This document shows, piece by piece, positions 55,056 through 64,000 of a DNA stretch of 64,000 nt; the first letter of the stretch is position 1; the number at the start of each line of letters is the position of its first letter. Below the pieces are notes generated by a model, which saw only the letters and a list, made by a program, of their open reading frames with translations, was not told the origin of the DNA and searched no databases. The DNA comes from Rhizoclosmatium globosum (Eukaryota > Chytridiomycota > Chytridiomycetes > Chytridiales > Chytriomycetaceae): NCBI GenBank assembly GCA_002104985.1, contig MCGO01000005.1, positions 1-64,000 on the forward strand, given 5' to 3'. The translations under genes were made by a program, and so were the position numbers.

Positions 55056-58000
55056 CTAATATGGGTGAAATAACTTCAGAATTAACAGAGACTCCTCTCT
55101 GTTAAGCAACATCTCCTTGACTGGAAGTTCCAACTCGGTTTGAACCTGCACGTTGGTGTGGGGTTGTTCCGGTGGGTTGGATTCCTTGACCATATGCTGA
55201 TCTTCCTGAAGGGGAGTTGTTGTTTTCTGTGTTTCCGTATAGTTAGATTCTAACTTTGTTTCGGTCTCCTTACTCTGTGCATTTGGACAGTTACGTCTGA
55301 AGTGACCAATCTCGCCACATCCATAACATTTCACATTGTCCACGTAGCTTTGAACATACGACTCCAATTCCGCTTGAGTATATGGCTCATAACCATACGG
55401 TTCCAACTCAATACTGTAGTACGTCTGCGCAATGCTCAAAAGATGAGTTTCGAAAATGTTCGGCGGTACTCCCAATGCGTCCGGATCACCATAACCCATT
55501 TGCACAATATGCGTCTGATGATAAGGGGTTGGCATACGCGGGATAATACGGCGTTGTTGTTGTACTGGAGCAGTCGGTTGTACCGACGTTCGACTCTGTT
55601 GAAACGGTGCTTCTACCTTCGAAGGAAATTGGGTACGTTCCTTTTGAACAGTAGAATCCTGTGTCTTCGACACTCCTGATAAATAATGGTCGTTCATGAG
55701 GGCAAAGTCATAACCCCATCCTTCTGTCTTATCCAAGTATCCAATGAGGTCGTCGAAACTAACTTTCTTGTCGTTCCATTTACACTTCTCAATGACTTTC
55801 TTGGACTTTCCTTCCTTCGTTACAACTTTAAACTTGTGGTTTTGGAGGGACGTGAAGGCTTTCATGATGCGATGTGACTTTTGCGCCTGGTATTCCGCTG
55901 ATAAGCCATTATACAATGCTTGCTTTTTGTCCTTATTGCTCAGTGTCACATTGAGAGTAATATGGGCGAGATCAATTTCGCAGCCAATTTCGGTAGCATT
56001 CACAGTTTTAAGTCTGAAGTCCTTAATAAAGTTATTCTTGCGGGTCTCGTCCGAAAATGGAGACTCTGCAGTCTTTTTGAGAAAATCCTTGATTGACTTC
56101 CAAAGATTGAGTCCCGGTTTTGTTTGACTCAATATCAGTTGCACTTGACGTCCAATCGAGCCGTCAAACTTTGTTCCGTTCAAAAATCCTCTCACAAATG
56201 CATTGTCGTCCACGAAAACATGTGAGAGCATACGTTTCGCCATTTCCGCCTTTTCGAGCCAAACTTGCGCCGATGCTTTGTCCGTTAACGGCGGTTGTTG
56301 TTCCTGGAGTCCTTTGATGAGACTTTGGCTCGACATGACGTTGAAGCTATGTGTCATAGCGTTCTGCGATTCTATTAGAGAAACAAAGGCGTTATTAGCC
56401 AATTGATAAGATGACTTAGAGTCAGTCAATTTTGCCACTGCTCGGATAATACCTTCTTTCTTAGAAATACCACCAGCTTTCCTAGGCGATGAAGGGCCTT
56501 TCAAAGGAGCGACTTCCGATTCAGACGACAAATTATCACTGTCGCTCGAAGAGTTGTTGGACGAACCAGATCCTTCTGGGTCCGAAGAGTCGTCGTCGTC
56601 GCTGTCTCTTGGCGGAAGCTTTTTAGAAGAATAATTCCTTTTCGAATTACGACTGTTGTCTTCTGAACTGTGTCCGTCGGTACTTGAGGTTTCCTCCTCG
56701 TCTGGTTCATTATTAACGGTCGCGATTAATTGTCCTTTGGCGATGTCAAGGGCAAGGGCTTTCTGTTTCTCGGGTGACAGATTCGCAATTGCCAACATAC
56801 TTTTTGTTGGTGACGACTGTTTGCTGGACGTAAAGGGTTCCAGCGCTACATCTATTTCGTCAAGGAAGTCCGTTTTCCTCGAACGAGATCCAGAAACTTT
56901 GGAGGGTGTCGTCTCCATTGGAGTTGACACAACTTCGTGATCATACACGACTCCCATCATTGATAAATATTCCATCAATCCGTACTTAGGTTGAGTCCAT
57001 CGATAGTGACTGATTCCCAAGTGCTTTTTAAAGTTTTGCAGACACACAATCAATTTGTTCCAAGCAACGTCCGAATAGTTTTCTTCAAGATACTGGATTT
57101 CCTGTTGCTCGTCCTTAAAGAACTGCATGATAGAGCCATCGCTTTTCAGTGAATGATAGGCAGCCTGGTAAAGGAACGGACGTAGGATACTCCTTTCCTC
57201 AGAGAAATCTCTGTACAAAACGCGTCCGTCCGTGAGAATGTAGAGTACGTCGCTCTCGTCTCGGTGACGTATGTGGATTTCAAAGGCTTCGCCTAACTCC
57301 AGTTTCTGAGGCATTTCACGAACAAGCCTAGGTTGGCGATTGAAATTCCATGTAAAAATTAGTATTGCGAGGGTCAGAATGACTGGGATGGCGAAGTATC
57401 TTACTTCTCCCTCGCTCGCTGTGTCTTTTTGGCCGAACGTGTTTCGGCTATCGCCATGCGATTCATGAGATCTATGATCTCGTTCTCCGTACTGGCAGTT
57501 TGCTGCTGCTTCATCGATCGCGTTTTCATTGTTCTCGTTGTAGTTGCCATTGGGTGAGGTTGCTACAGCGACACTTGTTTGGAGAATGAATAGAATTGTC
57601 AAGGCTCCGCCTCTTGAAAAAATTCTCATAAGTCTCAAACAGGAGAAAAGAATTCTATTGAACGGTCTAAACCCAAGCGGGTACTCAAAATAAACGATTG
57701 CACTACTAAAGAAATGAAGGAACAGTCTACTCCTGCCGGTCTCCGCGGCCTCCGTATCCCATTGTGGGAGGAGCTGGATTTTAGACGTCATTAATAGTTC
57801 CTCCATTGTATAGAGTGTCATACCTCCACTAGAACTTCCACGATCGGAATTCCAGGATCCACGACCTCCTCGACCTCCTCTGGAGGTACTTCCTCGTGTG
57901 TTGCGGTAGTCACGATGATCATGACTGTATCCACTTCCGTATTGGTCGTTATTTCCATGGTAGTCCTGGTCCAACTCAAAACGACGCAACTCCTCCTCGA

Positions 58001-59084
58001 ATTCACGTTCCGAACGTTCGTGTTCCGCACGTTGACGCTCTCGTTCGGCTTTCTCGCGTCCCATTTCACTTCGAACAATGTGTTCCCCGTGTTTTTCCTG
58101 AAGGAGACGTAGGGTTGTGTCTTTGATATCCTGGTACGTCGAACCAACTGGGGTAGCCGCCTTACTCAACCTGATACGTCTGACGGTTTCCCAGAATTCC
58201 TTGTCGTGTTGGTAAGTGACTCCTATTATATTTGTTGTTTTAGTTGATTCCATCAACATAAGAAACCCCGTTATCATTGGGACAAGGCGTACTAAATAGT
58301 AGGCCAGCAAGGTAGTTGTTATCCCAACTAACCCGCCAATAAAAGTATGATAGGGATCATACGTACTTGCGTCGTAGCCCATATGGGCAATCCTCGACGT
58401 GGTCAAATTGTTCGACTGCCGACGTGCCTCCTGGCGATTTGCACGGCGATCGGTTGGACAAGGTCTCTTGGGTGAAGTATCCGGGCTTCGACTACGCTGA
58501 CGTTGAGGGTTTGGCGAAGGGCGGTTTCGAGACTCGCGATCAGAGTTCTGGTAGGTGTTGCGCGGCTCGTTGACAGACACTTGGCGACTGAATGTTTTCC
58601 GAGTCAGGTCCGTTTTGAAGTTAGGGAACTTCTCCTTGATCCGGGGCTCGCTGTCCTGTAGTTCCGCGTAGGTGATTTTTTCTTTTCTAATTAAGGTATA
58701 AACCTTGTTTAGAAAGTCACCGAACTTCGACGAGGCATTCACGGCATCAACGATCGCAGCCGGAATAGGGACGATCTCGTCGACCTCCGATACTGGGACG
58801 GGTCTGGATGAGGCACCAGGATTGGGGGGAGTGGCTGAACTGTGTTCGGCAGCAGGAGCGGTGACCACTGGAACGGGCACGTCCAATGGCTGAACGTCGA
58901 CGTCCTGGCATTTCAAGACGGCCTTGCCCTTCGGGGATTGTGGAGGGACGTCCTGATCGACCTCCATTTCGACGGGAACGGAAGGTGAGTCTTCGGTGTT
59001 GACGCTGTTCAAATCTGATTCGCGACAGGTGACTACAGGCTCCGAAAAAGACGATCCAGCGACAATAGGAGTTTCCAAAGGCAC
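55056..59084 (-). CDS. Retrotransposon gag-like polyprotein, main part
   Basis: 1342 codons, far longer than a usual Ty3/Gypsy gag. A zinc knuckle lies near residue 1260 (CYGCGEIGHFRRNC), just before the gag/pol junction. Residues about 880-1240 resemble a Gag capsid-type helical region (AKRMLSHVFVDDNAFVRGFL, FKVVTKEGKSKK). The N-terminal 600 residues are unusual: an RS/RQ-rich basic stretch, a 30-residue hydrophobic segment near 245-275 (GGLVGITTTLLAYYLVRLVP), a Glu/Arg coiled region, an RGG box (TSRGGRGGRGSWNSDRGSSS), a signal-peptide-like stretch (GGALTILFILQTSVAVATS) and another helix (YFAIPVILTLAILIFTWNF). It opens with GTG only because it continues the previous frame. Confidence 0.85.
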   Translation of the reverse strand: MPLETPIVAGSSFSEPVVTCRESDLNSVNTEDSPSVPVEMEVDQDVPPQSPKGKAVLKCQDVDVQPLDVPVPVVTAPAAEHSSATPPNPGASSRPVPVSEVDEIVPIPAAIVDAVNASSKFGDFLNKVYTLIRKEKITYAELQDSEPRIKEKFPNFKTDLTRKTFSRQVSVNEPRNTYQNSDRESRNRPSPNPQRQRSRSPDTSPKRPCPTDRRANRQEARRQSNNLTTSRIAHMGYDASTYDPYHTFIGGLVGITTTLLAYYLVRLVPMITGFLMLMESTKTTNIIGVTYQHDKEFWETVRRIRLSKAATPVGSTYQDIKDTTLRLLQEKHGEHIVRSEMGREKAERERQRAEHERSEREFEEELRRFELDQDYHGNNDQYGSGYSHDHRDYRNTRGSTSRGGRGGRGSWNSDRGSSSGGMTLYTMEELLMTSKIQLLPQWDTEAAETGRSRLFLHFFSSAIVYFEYPLGFRPFNRILFSCLRLMRIFSRGGALTILFILQTSVAVATSPNGNYNENNENAIDEAAANCQYGERDHRSHESHGDSRNTFGQKDTASEGEVRYFAIPVILTLAILIFTWNFNRQPRLVREMPQKLELGEAFEIHIRHRDESDVLYILTDGRVLYRDFSEERSILRPFLYQAAYHSLKSDGSIMQFFKDEQQEIQYLEENYSDVAWNKLIVCLQNFKKHLGISHYRWTQPKYGLMEYLSMMGVVYDHEVVSTPMETTPSKVSGSRSRKTDFLDEIDVALEPFTSSKQSSPTKSMLAIANLSPEKQKALALDIAKGQLIATVNNEPDEEETSSTDGHSSEDNSRNSKRNYSSKKLPPRDSDDDDSSDPEGSGSSNNSSSDSDNLSSESEVAPLKGPSSPRKAGGISKKEGIIRAVAKLTDSKSSYQLANNAFVSLIESQNAMTHSFNVMSSQSLIKGLQEQQPPLTDKASAQVWLEKAEMAKRMLSHVFVDDNAFVRGFLNGTKFDGSIGRQVQLILSQTKPGLNLWKSIKDFLKKTAESPFSDETRKNNFIKDFRLKTVNATEIGCEIDLAHITLNVTLSNKDKKQALYNGLSAEYQAQKSHRIMKAFTSLQNHKFKVVTKEGKSKKVIEKCKWNDKKVSFDDLIGYLDKTEGWGYDFALMNDHYLSGVSKTQDSTVQKERTQFPSKVEAPFQQSRTSVQPTAPVQQQRRIIPRMPTPYHQTHIVQMGYGDPDALGVPPNIFETHLLSIAQTYYSIELEPYGYEPYTQAELESYVQSYVDNVKCYGCGEIGHFRRNCPNAQSKETETKLESNYTETQKTTTPLQEDQHMVKESNPPEQPHTNVQVQTELELPVKEMLLNREESLLILKLFHPY

Positions 59085-59692
59085 GGTAGTGGCTGTAGTG
59101 GTAGGATCTGCTGTAGTAGTGACGGGTCGGCTGTATTGGTAGTGACAGGGTCGACCGACAAATCAAGATCATCCCCGTCCACTTCCATAGGCTCGCGCGA
59201 GAGCGACGTCTCTCCGAGCATTCCTTCGAGTCCCGTATAATCCACATCCGCAGTAAGATCAGCTGAATTAGCCGAGGGTTGAGTTTCATCAGTTGGGGGG
59301 TCTTCGATAACAATTTCAGCCGACTTCGGCTTTCCACGCACAACTTTTGGCGCTTTAGCTTTCGATGGTTTTGGCAATGTTGCTGGAATGACAACAGGAT
59401 AGTCGGGATGGAGCTTGTTGTAATCATTTCCCAGCTTTACAACAAGTTGATGTATAGTATTGGCCTGGGGGTATATGTCCGGACGGATGGAGACTTCCCT
59501 CAAAAATTGAGGATAGTTGTATTTGCAGTAGCTAATAAACGTCCCATGAAGGAACTCCTTGTCATTCTCTTCCAATGGACCTCGTGCGATTCTTTGGTAC
59601 ATTTCGAGAATGATTCTCATGCCATGTGCGTTTAATTTGAGAGTCTGTGTCTCAAAGTAGGAATCCTTTTGGTGGTCTGTAGTAGTAGCCAT
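59033..59692 (-). CDS. Retrotransposon first reading frame (start of gag)
   Basis: 219 codons from ATG 59692, the first long frame after the 5' LTR leader. N-terminal 100 residues are helical (HGMRIILEMYQRIARGPLEE, YPQFLREVSIRPDIYPQ) with no known domain, then a Lys/Pro-rich and acidic linker. It overlaps the next frame by 52 bases at a -1 offset. Adding one C to the CCC run at 59123-59125 (plus-strand GGG) fuses the two into a smooth TTNTADP-VTTTADPTTTATT repeat, so it is most likely the N-terminus of the same polyprotein. Confidence 0.8.
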   Translation of the reverse strand: MATTTDHQKDSYFETQTLKLNAHGMRIILEMYQRIARGPLEENDKEFLHGTFISYCKYNYPQFLREVSIRPDIYPQANTIHQLVVKLGNDYNKLHPDYPVVIPATLPKPSKAKAPKVVRGKPKSAEIVIEDPPTDETQPSANSADLTADVDYTGLEGMLGETSLSREPMEVDGDDLDLSVDPVTTNTADPSLLQQILPLQPLPCLWKLLLSLDRLFRSL

Positions 59693-60097
59693 CTTTGTTG
59701 TTTCTTCAAAAGAATGAATTGTCGGAATCCTGACAATACAACTCCTCCAAACATAACTGCCTGTAAATCGTTAAGGAAGTATTTTATCTTATATATTTTC
59801 GGAGGTTTGAATAAAGAAATTCTGTGAAACTTGAAGTTCCGAACAGGATGGTGGGTTTTCCATACCCAGGACTCAATTTTTCATCATTTAAGTCCAATAC
59901 ACGTTAGACGTGGGTCAAAAGCGTTAAACGCATAAAATAAAAAGGCGTGACATCCTGTCAGGCCAGCTACAATATCCGTAGCCATGGCGGTTATAAACGG
60001 CCTGGGGGTGTTTGTCACTAATTGACACTCAAGTCCAGTAGTAACATCAATCCTCCGTGTCCAAAGGATTTGATGCGCTTTTGGCGTTGGGCCCCCT
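59693..60097 (-). other. Element 5' leader, putative primer-binding region
   Basis: 405 bases between the 5' LTR and the first ATG. On the element strand the sequence right after the LTR is AGGGGGCCCAACGCC. It does not start with TGG as a standard tRNA primer site would, so the priming mode is unclear. Confidence 0.6.
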
Positions 60098-61049
60098 TGT
60101 GAAACCTCTAACTGGTCTCAATCCATCGACTGGACGACGACAGACCTCGATCGTTATAGATTTGGAAGTAATGTCCATCCTACCCTGCAGGTCCATTGGC
60201 CCCAATTGCAGAGCGGGAAATGTGCGGTTCCTAAGCACGTTAGAGCATTGTAGAACTAACAGTAAGGGAAGGGAAAGAACAGGAAAGAGAATAACAATAA
60301 AAGAAACAACACAACTAATAAAGAAATACTCCACCTCGTAGCTGCTCAACTTACCCCACTGAAGAGCGCTTTTAGGACTAGTGCCGCATGACCTCAACAC
60401 GGTCTATAGCTCCTTTTCCTACGCTCCGAACGACCAAGTCCAAACGTTAGAACGTGTCATTATATATGCTCGGTTTAGCAATCCGTGGGGAACTAGGTTC
60501 CTGCCTCCGCTCAAATATAATAAACTGTCGAGTCGCACCATGATCACCCCGCTGTACCTCTTGATCCATGGCTGCACAACTCCCCTTTGACTAAACGACG
60601 TCACCACGGTTATTTCCAGAAGCCGTTATCCGGTCCTAAGCGCTTCACGGTCCATTGACGTTATCCACGTTACTTTTGGCCAGACCTACAACCCACAGGT
60701 CCCCTAACTAGAGATTCTTCCTGTGCCCATTGTACCTGTGCTACTTGTTCAACACTATCGCTCAGAACTCGCAACGAGATTCCCTGGCGTGAATATGGTC
60801 GACAACAGCGCTCACCCGCAGCGACTGTCGAAGGGTCCTTGAATATACTCTCTATGCTCGCCACAGCACTTCAATTATAGACAACTTCAATCTTTACTGA
60901 TTTACCGCTGATCCCCCATAACAACAAATAAATAAGCAAAGTACATAAATAACAATATAATAAAACGTAAAAGAATAAATACAAGCCCTGTTGCCAAGTC
61001 TTTGAACCTAGGTAATGAACAAGAAGAACCCCTTGTGAAGTACTTCACA
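60098..61049 (-). repeat. 5' LTR (promoter-bearing)
   Basis: 952 bp, same sequence as 45870-46821. The outer end next to the target duplication is the palindrome TGTGAAGTACTTCACA (61034-61049). Transcription of the element should start here and run leftward. Confidence 0.95.
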
Positions 61050-61053
61050 AGTC
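61050..61053. repeat. Target-site duplication, right copy
   Basis: AGTC directly after the CA of the right LTR, matching 45866-45869. Confidence 0.85.
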
Positions 61054-61191
61054 GATCATGTGTTGGAGAGGGTCTTGAGGCATCTCCACCAACACACTCT
61101 TCACAAGGCTTTCGAAGAGATCGAATAGTTCATGATGATCAGCATAGGACGCGAAAAGCTCAACTTTTGCTGGATCAAGAATCGGGTCCAT
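61050..61191 (-). pseudogene. ak8: Adenylate kinase 8-like gene, 5' part of exon 1
   Basis: Start ATG at 61191 and 47 codons (MDPILDPAKVELF, then HELFDLFESLVKS and PQDPLQHMID) before the retrotransposon. The DPLQHMI segment resembles the N-terminal docking-like helix of AK8 proteins, which precedes the first P-loop by about 15 residues. Joined to 45865 leftward it continues directly as FLKQPV and then the intron donor, showing the two pieces were one exon. Its start codon is only 41 bases from that of the divergent receptor at 61233. Confidence 0.88.
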
Positions 61192-61232
61192 AATACAACT
61201 TCTTCCGAGAGAAAATTGACAATTCTCGTGGG
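61192..61232. promoter_or_regulatory. 41-bp head-to-head gap between ak8 and receptor start codons
   Basis: Only 41 bases separate the two ATGs, so each promoter or 5' untranslated region must overlap the other gene, unless a further 5' exon exists for one of them. Confidence 0.45.
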
Positions 61233-64000
61233 ATGATTGCCGTCTCCTTCCTCCTTCTTCTCAAGCTTACGTTCTGGAATATTGCAGTTCTGTCACAACA
61301 AGTATCTTCTAAGGTCAATATTACTATTGGGATTCTCGGTATATATTGCAGTATTCCAAGACTCAAGTTGAATGGTTCATTGATTACCAACTACAACACA
61401 ACTTATGATCCCAAACTCATCAGTACGACTGGATACGGAGGATTTACCTTTTTCGGCGATGCCGCGGTTGCTCTGGCCGTTGAAGACGTGAACAACAGTA
61501 GCACTATACTGCCTGGAGTCAACGTCAAAATCAAACGTTTCTCAGATTGCGGTCCATTTTATCAAGCTGCAGTTACTTCTTTTACTGGTCGACCATCTGG
61601 ATTTGCTCCATCTATAATGTCACGGGACTTGACCGAGGTTCATACTGATGTGATTGGTGTTGTTGGAGGAGAAATAAGCGCGACGGCACGGTGAGAACAT
61701 GGAGCACTTCGATGTCCAATAATTAAATTTTTATGACTAGAGCGTCTGCAGAAGCTCTTTCTTCATATCAGATTCCATACTGTTCGTGGTATTCAGGATC
61801 CCCCTTACTCGATGATAGAAACATGTTTCCGTACTTCTTCCGAATGTTTCCTTCATCAAGTAAATACCGATATAGTTATTTGTGTTCGACTGAGTCGCTT
61901 ACTTCGATGTACAGAATCTGGAAATCCGATATATCAGTTCTTAAAAGCAAACTCGGTCCGTCAAGTCGGAATCATATACCAAAAAGACAGCAGCAATCCT
62001 TTGCTACAAGCAACAGAAATAATTGACGTTTTGCAACAGAAGCATGTTATTCTTGGCGCGAAAGTCGCGTTAATCACGAAACTCACTCCTGCTCAGATAA
62101 GCTACGCAATCAACACTTTCAATCGATCAACAGTCCGATACATAATTTCAGTTGGTAGCGCAGACTGGATAAGTAAAATTATTTACCCATTCGGGAAAGC
62201 TGGATTAGTGGGCCCTAATTATGTTTGGATCACAACGAACAATCCAAGACCCTCCAGTGGGGACCCTTTAAAAGTATATGGAACTGATTTTTACAGTTTT
62301 CTGTCTGGGGTCATTTTAATCGGGCCAAAATCACCATCGTCATATGGTCCTCAATACTATTTAACGAGAAGTCAACTTAACCTCCGCACTGGATTCAGTG
62401 AAAACGATACAACGATATTTACAAACTCAAACGCAGCTATTGCTTACGATTGTACAATGCTGGTTCTACTAGGAATTGATAAACTCATTAAACTCGGAAA
62501 CCCTGCAAATCTTGTTGCTTCACGAGGATTGCAAGCTTCAATGAATTTATCTTTGTTCCAGGACTTAGGTAAAAACCAAACCATTTCTGATAGTATTAAT
62601 ATCTGGATTAGGTTACGAGAGCCTGAAGTATTCCATTATTAGTTTGACAAATGCGGGGAATATGAAAACGTACATCATCAATTCCGTCCTGCTCGCTGTC
62701 TAACACTTTTTTTTCGTAGGCCATTCGTTTTTTCAGCGATGAGTGGAGATTCATACGATTCGTATGGTATTTATTGTCTCGTTTTGATTCATTTCGTTTA
62801 ACACCAATTCAGCAATCGGCGAAACAGATATTGCGGCGACATCGTTTACATACTATAGTGGTTACGGCTACTTCTTTAATGGTACCGAGTTCATTTTGGG
62901 ATGTCATTGACTAATAGTGCAAAGGTTCAACAATCGCTCCAACTGACGGTCTCCCCCGTCCGTTCACATATACGATTGACACAAGCTTCGGACTTATATT
63001 GGTCATCCTATCATGTATTGGTCTGGTGGTTTCTCTCCTAGTGGCTGCATTTTTTGTATTCTATCAACGTAACCCCATCGTACGTGTGGCCAACGTACCT
63101 GAATGTCTACTTGTTGTAGCCGGATCACTTTTGATTCAAATATCAATACTTTTGTATCTCACTGACGCAACCTCTCTGATTTGCCAACTGCGTATGTGGT
63201 CGTTCAGAATGGGCTATAATATTATGATTTCTACATTGCTGTGCAAAAATCTGCTTGTGTCACGAATGTTTTCAAAAAATAGAGTACGCAGACCTGAGCT
63301 TCTTGCACTGGGTTATCGTCTGGCCAACGCAACATTGATAGCCGTAAATATTGTGAGTTGTCTTTTGGCTGATATATTGCTAACGTAGTTTACAGTTTAT
63401 AATGGTAGCCATGGATGTTGAACAAAAGTTTCATTGCTTCCTGTTAACTCTTTGACAGAATCCAAGTTTTACATGTCTTGTAGCTGGCCTTCATCAGGTC
63501 CTCGAATGATTCTTGACTATTACCAAATTGCATTACTTGTGGCCATTATACCATGCATTTATTTGATTCAGAAAGTACATTGGGAAACCCATAACGAATC
63601 ATCTCTCCTCGCCATTGCCTTTGTTGCAGTTTCGCTATCATTTCTCATAATTACGAGCTTCGATATTACAAGTGATATGTACGCGGATTTTAAAATGTGT
63701 TTGTGTATTTGGCTGTCTACTGTCATCGTTGTTGTACTTCTGGTTGGGACCACGGCTAAATGAAGTTACAACGCAAGGCACAGGATCTCAATCTCGTTCA
63801 TCCCAAACTGCAAGCGCCAGAATTGCAGTTTTGAGAAACACTTTGGCAGATTATCGAGAAAGCAGTATCGCGAGAAAATCTGTAGCGCACTTTCAAATTA
63901 CTAGTGATCCAGTTCACATAAATACATCAACTGCTGCTTCTTCAAACGCTCAGCGAGAAAGTGAAGGAGTAACTATACCAAAAAGCCCGCGAAAGTCGAG
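61233..64000 (+). CDS. Class C (GABA-B-type) GPCR-like receptor, copy 3, 3' end beyond window
   Basis: Third paralogue. ATG 61233 with a signal peptide (MIAVSFLLLLKLTFWNIAVL). The ectodomain begins NITIGILGIYCSIP and contains LPGVNVKIKRFSDCGPFYQ, aligning with the same blocks in the copies at 5915-9258 and 10729-14047. Then IGVVGGEIS, AEALSSYQIPYCSW, VRQVGIIYQKDSSNPLL, TVRYIISVGSADWISKI and AAIAYDCTMLVLLGI, as in ANF-receptor folds. The 7TM region: LILVILSCIGLVVSLLVAAF, NVPECLLVVAGSLLIQI, CKNLLVSRMFSKNR, YQIALLVAIIPCIYLIQK, ending near LWLSTVIVVVLLVGTT (63763). Introns near 61692-61740, 61860-61910, 62575-62720 and 63350-63460. The tail after 63763 needs a frame change, and any C-terminal domain lies beyond the window. 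N-glycosylation sites are frequent. Confidence 0.8.

Larger units (their letters stand above)
45870..61049 (-). mobile_element. Giant Ty3/Gypsy-type LTR retrotransposon with an EEP endonuclease
   Basis: A full-length element of 15,180 bp, transcribed right to left, with two 952-bp LTRs, a 4-bp target duplication (AGTC) and an internal region of 13,276 bp. Coding order: gag-like part with a CCHC knuckle, protease, reverse transcriptase, RNase H, APE1/ExoIII-type endonuclease, integrase with H2C2 and DDE motifs, and a chromodomain. The RH-before-IN order and the chromodomain place it in Ty3/Gypsy (chromovirus-like). The coding region is about 12.5 kb, more than twice the usual 4.5-5 kb. Each of the four junctions between its open frames has the same -1 offset. 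The LTRs look identical along their length with constant 14,228-bp spacing, so the insertion is recent. It interrupts the ak8-like gene. Confidence 0.93.

Noticed and set aside
57340..57720. Hydrophobic segments in gag as an envelope protein
   Set aside because: They lie upstream of the gag knuckle and pol, inside the gag frame, with no separate env frame, no Cys-rich ectodomain and no place after pol where env would be; kept only as an unusual gag feature.
46822..60097. Reading the -1 offsets in the element as four programmed frameshifts
   Set aside because: One falls inside the EEP nuclease domain, where programmed frameshifting makes no sense, and the same offset is found in cellular genes; only the RNase H/EEP site was kept as a low-confidence candidate.
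1..64000. CRISPR arrays, tRNA or rRNA genes
   Set aside because: No spaced short direct repeats, and no tRNA-like cloverleaf or rRNA core sequence that I could recognise by eye; a tRNA scan could still find one.

Overview
The window is eukaryotic, almost certainly from a zoosporic (chytrid-like) fungus. The genes carry short GT-AG introns (about 45-70 nt) and lie very close together. The set mixes typical fungal genes (Atg15-like lipase, Atg18/PROPPIN, COQ3, mitochondrial acetylornithine aminotransferase, GT90, LysM protein, P450) with genes typical of flagellated lineages (an adenylate kinase 8-type flagellar protein and several class C, GABA-B-type GPCR-like receptors). The assignment to chytrids is inference; no rRNA is present.

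Layout. 0-14 kb is a receptor/ubiquitin-ligase neighbourhood. It has three membrane RING-H2 (PA-TM-RING type) genes, two tandem class 3 lipase paralogues and two class C GPCR-like genes. 14-31 kb holds a TPR/kelch/MYND protein, a small secreted protein, a membrane-anchored bZIP factor (ATF6-like layout), coq3, an Atg18-family gene, a GPI-anchored secreted alkaline phosphatase with strongly biased codons, acetylornithine aminotransferase and a fourth PA-TM-RING gene. 31-44 kb holds two unrecognised proteins, an F-box-like protein, a Gfo/Idh/MocA oxidoreductase, a P450, a GT90 transferase, a LysM protein and an Atg15-like lipase. 44-61 kb is an adenylate kinase 8-like gene split by a 15.2-kb LTR retrotransposon. 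61-64 kb is a third class C receptor, cut by the window end.

The main discovery candidate is the retrotransposon (45870-61049, minus strand). It is a giant Ty3/Gypsy element with a chromodomain and 952-bp LTRs that look identical. Its pol reads protease, reverse transcriptase, RNase H, then a complete exonuclease III/APE1-type (EEP) endonuclease, then integrase and chromodomain. An APE-type endonuclease is the hallmark of non-LTR (LINE) elements, and I know of no established Ty3/Gypsy lineage that carries one between RNase H and integrase. The element sits inside codon 48 of the first coding exon of the ak8-like gene, flanked by a 4-bp AGTC duplication. Removing it and one repeat restores the exon exactly.

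A second theme concerns sequence quality. Conserved genes throughout the window are broken by single-base frame changes, and almost all of them correspond to one missing base. They occur in housekeeping genes (alkaline phosphatase, ak8, P450) as well as in the transposon. I read most of them as uncorrected long-read deletions rather than pseudogenisation. Gene spans below are given across these breaks.
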